DNA of 64,000 bases from Haliotis asinina (Eukaryota; Mollusca; Gastropoda; Lepetellida; Haliotidae), in assembly GCF_037392515.1 (NCBI RefSeq), contig NC_090290.1, forward strand, positions 17,497,753 to 17,561,752. Direction: 5' to 3'. The position numbers were made by a program, and so were the translations under genes. How positions within the stretch are numbered: position 1 is the first letter of the stretch; each line of letters begins with the position of its first letter. Below, in pieces: positions 23,463 to 33,907 of this stretch. The notes under the pieces were generated by a model. The model saw nothing but the letters and a program-made list of their open reading frames with translations. It searched no databases and had not been told where the DNA came from.

Positions 23463-26400
23463 ATGAGAACTTACGGTGTTAAAAAGATTAATTGTTTTTA
23501 CATTGTTTTACATTGAAGTATTTATCCCTTATGATGGAGAATTCAACACAGTCAGGCAAGATATGCTTGACCGTGGTTCTCTCATCACAAGGGATGCAAA
23601 ACGGAGGATCCTCACCTTTCAATAGGTATGAATGAGTATATCTAGTATGGCCAATACGACATCGCCGCATGATTAGCTCTTCAAATCTGGACTGACAACC
23701 CAAGTAGGAATAACCAATATACGGTTGTATTTCATGTAATTTATTTATACTTACTTGGGTGTCCCACTTCCTCTGCATCAGATCACGGATGTAAGTTCTA
23801 ATGCTAGCTTTATAATCACTGTATGGAATAAGAAGTGGAGTCACAGATTTGTTGAGTGCTGCCCTGGCAGCAAGATCGGCCATTGCTATACCGGAAATGC
23901 CTACGTGGCTGGGTAACCAACAAAAGACGATGTCGCATTGGCCAGTGGCAAGATTATCATACAATTCAATAATTTCTATTAAAAGTGGATGTTTACAAGA
24001 AATATTTGTAATAGCCTGAAGGCAAGAAAGAGAGTCGGAATATATTATATACTGTTTACGTTTAGGGTGTCTTTGAATATATTTAAGAGCAGTTAATATT
24101 GCGTTTGCTTCTGCTGTAAAAATAGAACTATTATCCGGTAATCTAGACGATATTGTTCTGGATCCAATGACAGTGGCACAAGCCACAGCGCCACCGTCCT
24201 TAGACCCATCTGTAAATAAGGATTTCTAATTGCTGTATTTATGTTTCAGTTGATTATATTCTTGTTTATACTGTAATTCATTAGTTTCTGATTTTTTCAA
24301 AGTCGTTATTGTTAGGTCAACTTGTGGCCTAACGAACTTCCAAGGAGAAAAAAGAAGACGGGAGGGAGCTATGTTTTCCAGCTCAATGCTTGCAGCAGAA
24401 ATAAGTGGTTTTATTGTTATACCAAGAGGCGGAACAAGAGAAGATTTCTTAGTGTATAAATCCTCATACAGAGGATTGAAAACACAGTTATATGCAGGGT
24501 TAGACTCATTTGAATATAGTTTTGTTACATACTGTAAAGCTAATTTTATACGTCGCTGCTCAAGAGATGGTTCATCAGCCTCGACATACAGGCTGTCAAA
24601 AGGTGAAGTTCTAAAGGAGCCAAGACAAAGTCTTAGACCTTGATGATGGACTGAATCTAATAGTTTTAATTTGCTTTTCCAGACTCCACCATAGACGAGG
24701 GAGCCATAATCACTTTTAGAACGAACGAGTGATCGATATAGGTGGAGAGGGGAAGCTTGATCCCCTCTCCATTTTGAATTTGAAACCACTTTCAACAAAT
24801 CAAGTGCCTTCAGGCATTTAGTTTTAAGGGATTTAATATGTGGTAAAAATGTTAAATGTGAATCAAAGATTATACCCAAGAACTTGGCTTCCTTTACAAC
24901 TTTAATGGGCGTCCCATCTAGAGACAGTTCAGGGTCTTTATGGGGTTTGTATTTACGACAAAAATGTATGCAGTTAGTTTTCGATTTAGAAAATTTAAAG
25001 CCATTTTCAAGACACCATTTATTAATCTTGTTTAAACACAACTGCAATTGCCGTTCAATGGTATGCATATTTTTACCTCGACAAGAAATATTAAAATCAT
25101 CCACAAATAACGATCCATCAATTGAATCGTTTAAAACTTTTGATAAACTGTTGATCTTGATGCTAAAAACAGTGACAGATAAAATACTGCCTTGTGTAAC
25201 ACCCTGATCCTGATTGTAATGATCAGACAGGGTAGACCCCACACGGACCTGGAATTGTCTGTCATTTAAAAAGTTGGATATAAATTCAGGCAAACGACCT
25301 CGCAAGCCGAAGTCATGTAAATCTCTCAGTATGCCATACTTCCAGATTGTGTCATATGCCTTCTCCAGATCACAAAAGATAGACACAGCATGTTGTTTAC
25401 TAATTAGTGCGTTTTTCACAAATGATTCTGAACGCACTAAGTGATCGACAGTACTTCTGTTTTTACGGAAACCACATTGTATATCTGTTATAAGGTTATT
25501 TGTTTCCAAGTACCAAACAAGTTGATTATTTATCATGCGTTCCATGGTCTTGCAAACACAGCTAGTTAATGAAATCGGACGATAATTAGATGGATCAGTA
25601 TGATCACGTCCAGGTTTAGGTATTGGTACTACTATGGCATCACGCCATGAAGTAGGAAATTTCCCGGAAGTCCAAATATCAAATATTGATAAGAGCGTCT
25701 CCAAACAGGATTCTGGTAAGTGCTTCAGGAGTTGATAATGTATGTTATCAGCTCCTGTAGCAGTGTGATGAGCTTGATCAAGAGCAATATGGAGTTCATA
25801 AATAGAAAACGTTTCATCATAATCTTCCCCGTTATCAGAATGGAAATTAGTAATTTTCTTTTCTTGTTGTTTTTGATATTGCTGGAATTTAGGTTCATAA
25901 TTAGAAGAGGAAGAGTGTTTAGCCCAGTTTATTAGCAATATCTAATTTATCAGTAAGCAATTGATCTCCATGTTGAAGATGATGGACAGTAGATTTAGTA
26001 CCTTTACCTTTAATTTTTTGGACCATGTTAGATACCTTGGAAACGGGTGGCTGAGAATTTGTTTTAGATACATATTTTTGCCAAGATTGGCGTTTGTTCT
26101 GTTTAAAAGTACGCCGTGCTTTAGCATTTAAAATTTTTAATTCATTTAAATTATGCACCATAGGATGGTGAGGAAATAATGTTCTGCTTTTTTCCTTGCC
26201 TTCCTAGCTTGTTTGCAGTCATCGTTGAACCATGGTTTTCGAATATGTGGAACTGCAGAGGACTTTGGTATACACTCATCAGCTATGGAGTTCAATTCAT
26301 CAGAAAAGCATTTAATAGCATCGGGAACGTCAATAAAACGTTCGGGTTTAAGTTTCTCAGAACACAGTTAGCAATTCCGCCTTGATGGTGGAGGAACATC

Positions 26401-27598
26401 AGATGGAATTACAGGTTTTAATATAGTAGGAAAATGATCACTTCCACAGAGGTCATCATGGACTGACCATTCAAATTCATTGAGTAGTTCTGAATTTGTG
26501 AGTGACAAGTCGAGAGCAAAATAAGTCCCTGTACCAGGGTGTAAATATGTGTTGGAACCATCATTATAAATACATAAATCATTGTCAGAACAAAAGTCCT
26601 CCAACAATTTACCTTTAGTGTTTGTATTTACACTACCCCAGAGTGGGTTGTGCCCATTTAAATCTCCCATTATAATACAGGGCTTCGGGAGTTGATCATA
26701 TAGAGCTTGAAGATCGGTTTTGGCGAATGCAGAAGACGGCGAAATCTAAAGAGAGCACAGTGTAAACGCTACATGTAAAGTCATTCTTACTGTAAGTAAG
26801 TGCTTCAGGAGTTGATAATGTATGTTATCTGCTCCTGTAGCAGTGTGATGAGCTTGATCAAGAGCAATATGGAGTTCATAAATAGAAAACGTTTCATCAT
26901 AATCTTCCCCGTTATCAGAATGGAAATTAGTAATTTTCTTTTCTTGTTGTTTTTGATATTGCTGGAATTTAGGTTCATAATTAGAAGAGGAAGAGTGTTT
27001 AGCGAGGGTTTCGCCCAGTTTATTAGCAATATCTGATTTATCAGTAAGCAATTGATCTCCAAGTCGAGAGCAGAATAAGTCCCTGTACCAAGGTGTAAAT
27101 ATGTGTTGGAACCATCATTATAAATACATAAATCATTGTCAGAACAAAAGTCCTCCAACAATTTACCTTTAGTGTTTGTATTTACACTACCCCAGAGTGG
27201 GTTGTGCCCATTTAAATCTCCCATTATAATATAGGGCTTCGGGAGTTGGTCATATAGAGCCTGAAGATCAGTTTTGGCAAACGTCGAAGATGGTGAAATA
27301 TAGAGAGAGCATAGCGTAAACGCTACATGTAGACACAGCAACAACCTGCATATTAGTATTTAGTGAAACAGGGCTTTGAATAACGTTTTGTCTGACTAGA
27401 ACGGATGACCCGCCAGTGGCTCTATCACCCGGAGGTGAAAAACAATGATATGCATTAAAATGACGAAGGTCAAATGTATCTGTTTGTTTTAAATATGTCT
27501 CTTGGAGACATATCGCTGAAGGTGTAAAATCTTAGACTAATAGCTGTAATTCATGTAAATTAGTCCTCAATCGTCTGCAGTTCCACTGTACAATATTA
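23463..27598 (-). pseudogene. LINE-H copy 3 ORF2, rearranged
   Basis: RNase H (23488-24186), RT (24226-25938) and endonuclease (26368-26670) pieces are in the expected order, followed by a second copy of two ORF2 segments. 26798-27060 repeats 25716-25978 (N-terminal RT linker) and 27061-27340 repeats 26503-26790 (endonuclease). This looks like a ~1.08-kb tandem duplication that then lost about 525 bp. The duplicate retains 11 bases missing from the first copy near 25925. The start codon is lost (TAG replaces ATG near 27598). FVDD and SDH motifs remain recognisable. Confidence 0.85.
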
Positions 27599-27608
27599 TT
27601 GGAATAAA

Positions 27609-28743
27609 CTATCTTTTGGGGGGATTTATTGGGGATCTACCCCGCAGTCTTTTGGAGGGCGACAAGCTATGTGCCCTAGAATGGACGTTTTCAGAAACGT
27701 CCATGTCTTCAAGAGACCCGTATTTATTGAACAATTGAATTTTGTTCTGTGACCCTTTAGGAGCTCTGCCACTTTGTTGTTTAGAAGCATCAGGCTTAGG
27801 CTTCGATTTACCTTTCACAGTTTGTTGACTATCAGCTGTCGATTGAGACTTTGAATTTGACTGAGATGATGATGATTTGTGCTCAAAAGACGACTTTGAT
27901 GTACTAGGAAGTGATTCCTCAGTCTGAGATGACATAGCAGGGTACAAAAGCTGTGGAGAATCGCAGTTTATCCAAGTCAAGGTAGTTTGGCAGCCTGTGG
28001 ATGATTTTGTTCTGTTAGAGGTAGACTCCGATGATATTTTTGCTATTGTAGCATAACTTTCTGGAAGATCAGACCTTTTTACCAGTTTTTTTGCCTCAGA
28101 AAAGGAGATATTTTGAGTAAACTTTATTCTGTTTATCTCCATTTGTTCTTTACAAATAGGACACTGTTTCGAAGAAGATGAATGGTCGCCTTAACAGTTG
28201 GTGAACTTGTATGTTACAGTAGCCTGCCTTCACTGATTTAGGAGCATTTGGACATGAAAAAGTAAACAAATAGGTATTAGTTTGGAATGTTTCATTGTTT
28301 TTTCGGGTTGAAAATCGCTTCACATACAGCCCACCTTGATGTTTCATTTCACATGCTATATCAAGTTCGGTCATGCCAGCAAACAATCGATCACGATCTC
28401 TGATGATACCTTTACTAGTGTTCAAGGTCTTGTGAGCAGAGACCATGACCGGAATGCCCACAAAAGATTCAATACTCATCAGATTGGATGCTTGCTGTTT
28501 CTTGCTGCACTCAACTAGTAGCGCACCCGAACGTAATCGCCGAATGTTCTTAACATCCCCAGCAATACCTTGAATGCCTTTAGATATTGCGAAAGGGTTC
28601 AGCTGTAATGGTGTCTTGTCCGGAGTTTCAGTAACAAGGAAACGTGGCCAATACTCAATCGATAGAGACGGTCTGTGGTCAGTATGAGCAGGATCAATTT
28701 CAAGCAGACGCTTTGTTTTTTTGTGGGGTACTTCATAAGCCAT
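27609..28743 (-). pseudogene. LINE-H copy 3 ORF1 with zinc knuckles deleted
   Basis: Starts at the ATG at 28743 (MAYEVPHKK). The N-terminal region matches the other copies up to GYCNIQVHQ. About 120 bp encoding the first two knuckles is then missing, and a stop (TAA) and frame change follow near 28192. Reading resumes as GDHSSSSKQC, the third knuckle, and continues to the end (SPINPPKR, stop at 27609). Without the knuckles the protein could not bind RNA as the intact form would. Confidence 0.85.
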
Positions 28744-29299
28744 GGTTGGTGTCATATGGTTCATCATCCGAGCTCCCCACCCACCACTGAGTATCACAAG
28801 GACAATGCTAAAGCAAGCGGGCCTCCAGCTTGCAGCACCAAGGATACCCGGATGATATACTCCAGTAGAAGAATTACAAATAATTAAACTACCAGATTGG
28901 CCCATGAGCCATCGCCTTCTGGCATAAGACTCTAGGCAAAGTTCATATTAGAATTCACAATAAAAAACGTACAGATCACAAGTAGTGCCAAAGCCGAAAT
29001 TCAAAACAATTCCAAATGAAATCTGTGCAATGACACATATACAGTCCATGCACAGGGCTTGGCATGACCAGCCGATTGGTTGAATCGGGCCCATTCAACC
29101 ACCCGTCTAGGTGAAGTAAGGGCCGAAGTGGTGTGTGCAAATAAAACGCAGTTAAAAGCCCATCTGCCCTCAACCACCAGGATTCCGTCCTCCACCGACA
29201 CGGGACGCAACCCACGGCAAACAGGTTCCCCAATTTAGTCGCCTCTTACGACAAGCAATGGGGTGCTGTGGACACATTCTGTCCCGGGTCCACACGGAA

Positions 29300-29357
29300 G
29301 AAGAGCACTTAGCCTTACCCAGCACCCACCATGAGGAGGTGGTTCTTCATGGGTGCC
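29300..29357 (-). ncRNA. HDV-like ribozyme at LINE-H copy 3 5' end, with compensatory changes
   Basis: 58 nt with P1 GGCACCC and GGGTGCT. P2 reads GAAGAAC with GCTCTTC. Against copies 1 and 2 (GGCGAGC with GCTCGCC), pairs 2 and 3 changed on both strands (G-C to A-T and C-G to A-T), while pair 6 became A-C. L3 has one change (TCCTCAT). The candidate catalytic C lies in GCTAAG. Paired substitutions support the fold. Confidence 0.8.
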
Positions 29358-29389
29358 TCCTGGACGACACAGCATACTTAAATATTTAC

Positions 29390-29690
29390 AGAGAAAAGAG
29401 GGAATCCGTTTCAAATGACCACGTTTCCATCAATTTCCACATTTAAACAGAAAAGGGAATATAATTTGTCTTTCTGTGCGTGGTGACACAGGGCAACTGA
29501 TCTAATTAGAGCGTAACAACTCAATGTAAATATGATTCACAGTTACATACATATTGAATGTAGTTGCCAGGCGAAGGTTGGTTCTTCGATTCTGATACAA
29601 TTTAAAGAAACTTGTTGTTAAATTTCAGAACTTCTGCAAGTGAAATTTACGGCTGTTTCATTGTTTGTTTACCTGTCGCGTGGGCACGAC
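29390..29690. repeat. Unclassified dispersed repeat, copy 2
   Basis: Shares 'ccgtttcaaatga', 'acatacatattga', 'ggttggttct', 'aaatttcagaacttctg' and 'tttcattgtttgtttac' in order with 30690-31140, and a shorter part with 12100-12385. Confidence 0.6.
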
Positions 29691-29691
29691 C

Positions 29692-29936
29692 CGTGAAGGT
29701 TCGGGTTAGTATAGTGGCCCTCAGCAACCCATGCTTGTTGTAAGCGGCGACTAGCGGGATCAGGAGGTCAGGTTCGCTGACGGTTGAAACATGTCATCGG
29801 TTCCCAAATGCGCAGAGCGATGTTCATGTTGTTGATCACTGGATTGCCTGGTCCGGACTCGATTAGTTACTGATAACCACCATATAGCTGGAATTTTGCT
29901 GAGTGCGGTGTAAAATTAAACTCATTCACTCATTGT
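29692..29936 (+). mobile_element. SINE-C copy
   Basis: Starts ACCCGTGAAGGTTCGGG, contains 'catgcttgttgtaagcggcg' and 'gttgatcactggattgcctg', and ends AAATTAAACTCATTCACTCA. Confidence 0.87.
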
Positions 29937-30183
29937 GGCCACAAATGGACATGTGATCTGATGATGGTATGAGTGTAACATTAATGAATGCATTTTACAG
30001 TTTTAAGTTGAGCTGAATGAGACATTTGGATTATACCTATTATATGTTAGGTCTAAATGACTAGGTACACGTTATCAATAATCCCAAGGTCAAAGTTCAA
30101 CCAGGAATGACCATTTGCTATGTGAGGAATGTTGAATTATATATTGATTTTGCCTCTATATGCATAAGCGTCATTTTTCCATT

Positions 30184-30430
30184 GTGTGAAGCCCATTGCC
30201 GGGGCACCCCGCCACGTTATTGTTGAAATATTGCTAAACAGTGGCGTTAAATACGTAACTCTCTCCATGAGTTTACTTTTTTACGTCGCTTTTAGCAATA
30301 TTCCAGCAATATCACGGCGGTGGATACCAGAAAATGGGCTTCACACATTCTACCCATGTGGGGAATCGAATCCGGGTCTTCGGCGTAACGAGCGAACGCT
30401 TTAACCACTATGCTACCCCACCGTCCCTGC
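30184..30430. mobile_element. Two SINE-T pieces in inverted arrangement
   Basis: 30184-30265 is a plus-strand 3' body fragment ('gaaatattgctaaacagtgg'). 30272-30425 is a minus-strand SINE-T whose complement starts GGGGTAGCATAGTGGTTAAA (box A-like) and has a box B-like GATTCGATTCCC at 30363-30374, then the body ending in 'gctaaaagcgacgtaaaa'. Confidence 0.8.
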
Positions 30431-30464
30431 ATGTATAAGTAGTGAAAGCTAATGCATGAACTGT

Positions 30465-30620
30465 CTCTGTCGATGAAGGGCACTAAAACAGCTAGATTAT
30501 CACGTGTACAAATTTAAGACTATTAAAGACTAGTATTAAATCTGAAAAAAAAATTCATTGAAGACGATACAATATCAATTGAGTTATTTAATTCCAGAAA
30601 TGGGACAGTAGTTATTTGAA
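30465..30620 (-). mobile_element. Worn LINE-H tail fragment
   Basis: 'gtcgatgaagggcactaaaa' and 'agctagattatcacgtgtac' correspond to the LINE-H tail ('acaaaggacagtaaaac', 'aactagaatatcac'). Termini are unclear. Confidence 0.5.
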
Positions 30621-30689
30621 TGTACCGTTGCTGATATGTGACCATGCCTTGATAGACGACTACACAAGCTGCGTATTATATTTCAAAGT

Positions 30690-31140
30690 AGTTTTTGACA
30701 ACATCTAAAACATGATTATTTAAAGAAGTAATCGTGAAACCGTTTCAAATGAACTCATATATGTCAATTTACACATCAAAACACAAAAAATAATGTGAAT
30801 TTTCTTACGATGTAATGTCTTTTCCAAAGAGGGCACTTACAGCACTAGTGATCGAACGATTAATACCTATTAACCCTGCATGAAAACGATTCATGGTTCC
30901 ATACATATTGATGGTATTGCCAAGTAACGGTTGGTTCTACGATTTTGGTGCACTTCAAAAACGTTTTGTCAAATTTCAGAACTTCTGTAAGTGAAAAATT
31001 CTAATTTAAGCTTAACTGATTTTCAGTGGTCATCGTGATCATAAAACATTTCCAATTTCATGATTATTAGCCTACAACACAGATATGAGACGTGCGTGCT
31101 ATGTTTCATTGTTTGTTTACTTGTTTCCTTGTAACAGACC
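30690..31140. repeat. Unclassified dispersed repeat, copy 3
   Basis: The longest of three related stretches (see 12100 and 29390). It has no ORF or terminal repeat. It ends at 'tttcattgtttgtttacttg', directly before the SINE-C copy that carries the 28-bp array. Confidence 0.55.
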
Positions 31141-31775
31141 CTTAAAAGCAGGGTTGGAATTGTAACAATTCAGTAACCGAGTTGAAAGTGTAACCCTTCA
31201 GTCACCGGGTTCGAATTGTAACCCTTCAGTAACTGAGTTGGAATTGTAACCCTTCAGTAACTGGGTTCGAATTGTAACCCTTCTGTAACCGGGTTGAAAT
31301 TGTAACCCTTCAGTAACCGAGTTGGAAGTGTAACCCTTCAGTCACTGGGTTCGAATTGTAACCCTTCAGTAACCGAGTTGGAAGTGTAACCCTTCAGTAA
31401 CTGGGGACGAATTGTAATCCTTCAGTAACCGGGTTCGAAATGTAACCCTTCAGTAACCGGATTCGAAATGTAACCCTTCAGTAACTGGGGTCGAATTGTA
31501 ACCCTTCAGTAACCGTGTTGGAATTGTAACCCTTCAGTAACTGGGGTCGAATTGTAACCCTTCTGCAACCGGGTTGGAATTGTAACCCTGCTTGTCGGAC
31601 GACTTATAGAATCGTGTCTTCAGGCTCGATGACATATGTCATTGGTTCCTAGTCGCGCAGATCGATGCAAATGGTGTTGATCACCGGCTTGTCTTGTACA
31701 GATTAAATTTCGAATCCCCACCATACAGCTGGAATACTGCTGAGTACGGCGTAGAACTAAACTCTACCACTCACT
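31136..31775 (+). mobile_element. SINE-C copy containing an expanded internal array
   Basis: 5' part 'cagacccttaaaagcagggt' and 3' part 'cgcagatcgatgcaaatggt', 'aaactaaactctaccactca' (read here as GTAGAACTAAACTC) are SINE-C. Between them lies the 28-bp array 31154-31592, which sits exactly where SINE-C normally reads 'gggttagaat..ccttcagcaaccc'. Confidence 0.75.
31154..31592. repeat. 28-bp minisatellite grown from SINE-C 5' region
   Basis: About 15-16 copies of a unit such as GTAACCCTTCAGTAACCGGG plus TTGGAATT. Units differ at a few positions (cag/ctg, ggg/gag, cgaa/ggaa). Each unit resembles the SINE-C segment 'gggttagaatattgg' followed by 'ccttcagcaaccc'. Confidence 0.93.
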
Positions 31776-32364
31776 CTTTCAGTAGACCATGGATGGACAG
31801 GTAGTTCAACCGGTTGAGCGGTGGACAACTCATTGTTTTGAGGCCGGGGTAGCTCCAAGTTTTTCGAAATGGGTAGCTCACTGGCCAAAGGCCATCGGGA
31901 GCATCCATCAAGGTATTTGCAATATTGTCATGTCCTCCATCCAAAACAGCGAGCCATTCTCTAAAACACGCTGGTTCACTGTGACACTGATTAACATCAA
32001 GGGACGGTCTCCATTTTCATTTATTGACTTATGACTTAGCTATGTCAAAACATAGATATCAATATCTGTGAAAAGGACACGTAATTTAATACGCATTTAC
32101 TTTTTTCTTATCAAACACATCTGAAAAATATATGCCATTATGCTTATGCTTCGTTGTGCAGCACACAATCACGTTTTGTGTGACCAATCAGATGCCGAGA
32201 AGCCACTTAGATGAGATGAACAACTGACACGTACTCTCTGTTCAAGACAGCCGTTGCATCTTTTGGGTTCTTGTGTGTTACCTATACCTGAAGACAGGTA
32301 CCTTGTACTGACTGTCTACCCTATGGTAGTTTGCAGAGAAAGATCTTTAAATATTTTGCCCACT
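31776..32364. other. Non-coding stretch upstream of locus B
   Basis: No supported gene. It is the likely 5' intergenic region of locus B. Confidence 0.3.
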
Positions 32365-32518
32365 ATGTATCAGGTGGTAGTCTGCAGACACAGGTGTTCC
32401 TAACCTTGTGTTCTCTATCTATTTGGTGAAAATTGTCTCTGACCCTGATTGCAATCCTTGAACCTCGGTGTAGGCGTTCACCATCTCACACAGCCGCTGA
32501 TCTTGATAGGCGTTGACC
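32365..32518 (+). promoter_or_regulatory. Conserved 5' flank / 5' UTR of locus B
   Basis: Aligns with the flank of locus A (2639-2806, opposite strand) through GTATCAGGTGGTAGTCTGCA, then 'cctgaacctcg'-like and 'cgttcaccatctcaca' blocks to the start codon. The duplicated unit thus includes upstream sequence. Confidence 0.5.
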
Positions 32519-32815
32519 ATGGCACCGAAGTATGTGAGTGACTGTATGAAACTACTCCTGAAATTGACAGTTTTTCTGATGTTTGTGTTTTCAACATCAA
32601 GCACGAAGCAGTGTACACCTAAGAACACGGAGATTGGCGGTTATGTTATCAGGAACGTTGGTATCAAGTTGTGTCAACGTAAATGTGCTGAAAATGGTGA
32701 ATGTTTGAGCTTTAAATACAATATTGAGACTTTAACCTGCCGTTTATCAAGAGCTGAATCAAAGAATGTCGAGATGGAGAAAGGGTATGTCATTCTTCCA
32801 AGGAATCATTCACAG
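32519..32815 (+). CDS. Locus B, first exon: signal peptide plus PAN/apple domain
   Basis: The ATG at 32519 starts 99 codons ending at CAG|GTAAGC in phase 0. Residues 10-30 are hydrophobic (LLLKLTVFLMFVFS), then STSSTK precedes the mature part: a signal peptide or signal anchor. The rest has the PAN/apple pattern, with cysteines in KQC, KLC, RKC, GEC and LTC, and a GYVILPRNH end. PAN modules mediate protein or carbohydrate binding on secreted and surface proteins. The sequence is better conserved than the locus A copy. The next exon in the same gene is probably 33303-33678, and the ankyrin exon starts at 36652. Confidence 0.72.
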
Positions 32816-33302
32816 GTAAGCACAAGTATGCAAAAGCCAGTCCATAACAATAAGACACCCTTACTGAATTCCGACTTATCATCAACGTCAGTTTTAAAAA
32901 ATGGATTTTACAGAGTTTAATATTACTTGTTAACCTGAATATTAACGAAAACCTAAACTCTAAATGGGGACATGTATCTGTCAAACGTTTGGTCACTGAT
33001 GTATGCTGGGAGTATCTTTCACATACCGACCAAAATACCATTTACACAGCTTTTCAGCAAAGATCGTATCACATGCTCTGAAATCATAAAAAATTGCATT
33101 CTCGATTTTATCATGTGTCATGTGTCATGTGTCATGTGGCATGTGCCATGTGCCATGTGGTATTACCAAAACATTTTCAGTTACATCTACAGTTATGAAT
33201 ATTGATGACTGAAGTGGAGCATAAATAAATACCAAAATTATAATATTGATACATGAGTTATAGAGGACAACATAGCATAATTATTCTTTCTCCTTGTTCG
33301 AG

Positions 33303-33678
33303 GTGCCGACTGGTTCCTGTACATCCAGGACCCGTGAAGGTCCCGGGGTAGAATAGGCCTTCAGCAACCCATGCTTGCCATAAAAGGCGACTCAGCTTGT
33401 CGTAAGAGGCGACTAACGGGATCGGGTGGTCAGGCTCGCTGTCTTGGTTGACGCGTGTCATCGGTTCCCAATTGCGCAGATCGATGCTCATGTTGTTGAT
33501 CACTGGATTGTCTGGTCCAGGCTCGATTATTTACAGACCGCCGCCATATAGCTGTAATATTGCTGAGTGCGGCGTAAAACTAAACTCACTCACTCACTCA
33601 CTCACTGTACATCCAGCATTTGCAGTTTTGGGCAACGATGTTTGAAGACTCGATCTGGAAAAAGAGTCTGTGTACAAG
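33303..33678 (+). pseudogene. Locus B, cysteine-rich exon disrupted by SINE-C
   Basis: The acceptor (pyrimidine tract, TTCGAG|GTG) and donor (AAG|GTAATG) match those of loci A and C. Without the insert the exon would be 88 nt, phase 0 to phase 1, the same as in locus C. A ~276-bp SINE-C lies between 33328 and 33605 and breaks the frame with stop codons. The peptide on either side (VPTGSCTSS and ICSFGQRC) retains the FOLN/EGF-like cysteine spacing. The exon must be skipped, the SINE spliced out through cryptic sites, or the gene is dead. Confidence 0.75.
33329..33604 (+). mobile_element. SINE-C inserted in an exon, with target duplication
   Basis: Starts GACCCGTGAAGGTCCCGGGG and ends in five TCAC units. 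The direct repeat CTGTACATCCAG flanks it at 33317-33328 and 33605-33616 (12 bp, exact). It contains an extra 'aaaaggcgactcagcttgtc' duplication also seen in the copy at 38649. Confidence 0.93.
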
Positions 33679-33907
33679 GTAATGGCCGGTATTTTCAACA
33701 TTATGTCTCATATATTTTCTATACGGGATCGCGCAGCTCTTGGTCTACTATAAGTCGTGACAATCTCTATCACCCCATAGGATTTTCTTGTATGTATGTA
33801 TGATAATTGTGCGCATTATCGTTAGACATGATACAAGTGCTACCGATATAGATAGGGAATTACATCTTATACTAAACTAACGTGTCCGCAAGACGTGCAC
33901 CTCTCTG
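33679..33907. other. Presumed intron of locus B
   Basis: No further exon is recognised. The donor at 33679 is followed by ordinary AT-rich sequence up to the 45-bp array. Confidence 0.4.

Larger units (their letters stand above)
16859..29357 (-). mobile_element. LINE-H copy 3, full-length, split by nested copy 2
   Basis: The element runs from its (GTGA)n end at 16859 to its ribozyme 5' end at 29357, interrupted by copy 2 (17091-23072). The 3' tail 16859-17090 and the rest 23074-29357 join at the duplicated CCAACAACCGA. ORF1 has lost its first zinc knuckles, and ORF2 carries an internal rearrangement. I found no outer target duplication, so a later rearrangement at one edge is possible. Confidence 0.85.

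Noticed and set aside
31154..31592. CRISPR-like array
   Set aside because: 28-bp units are directly adjacent with no spacers.
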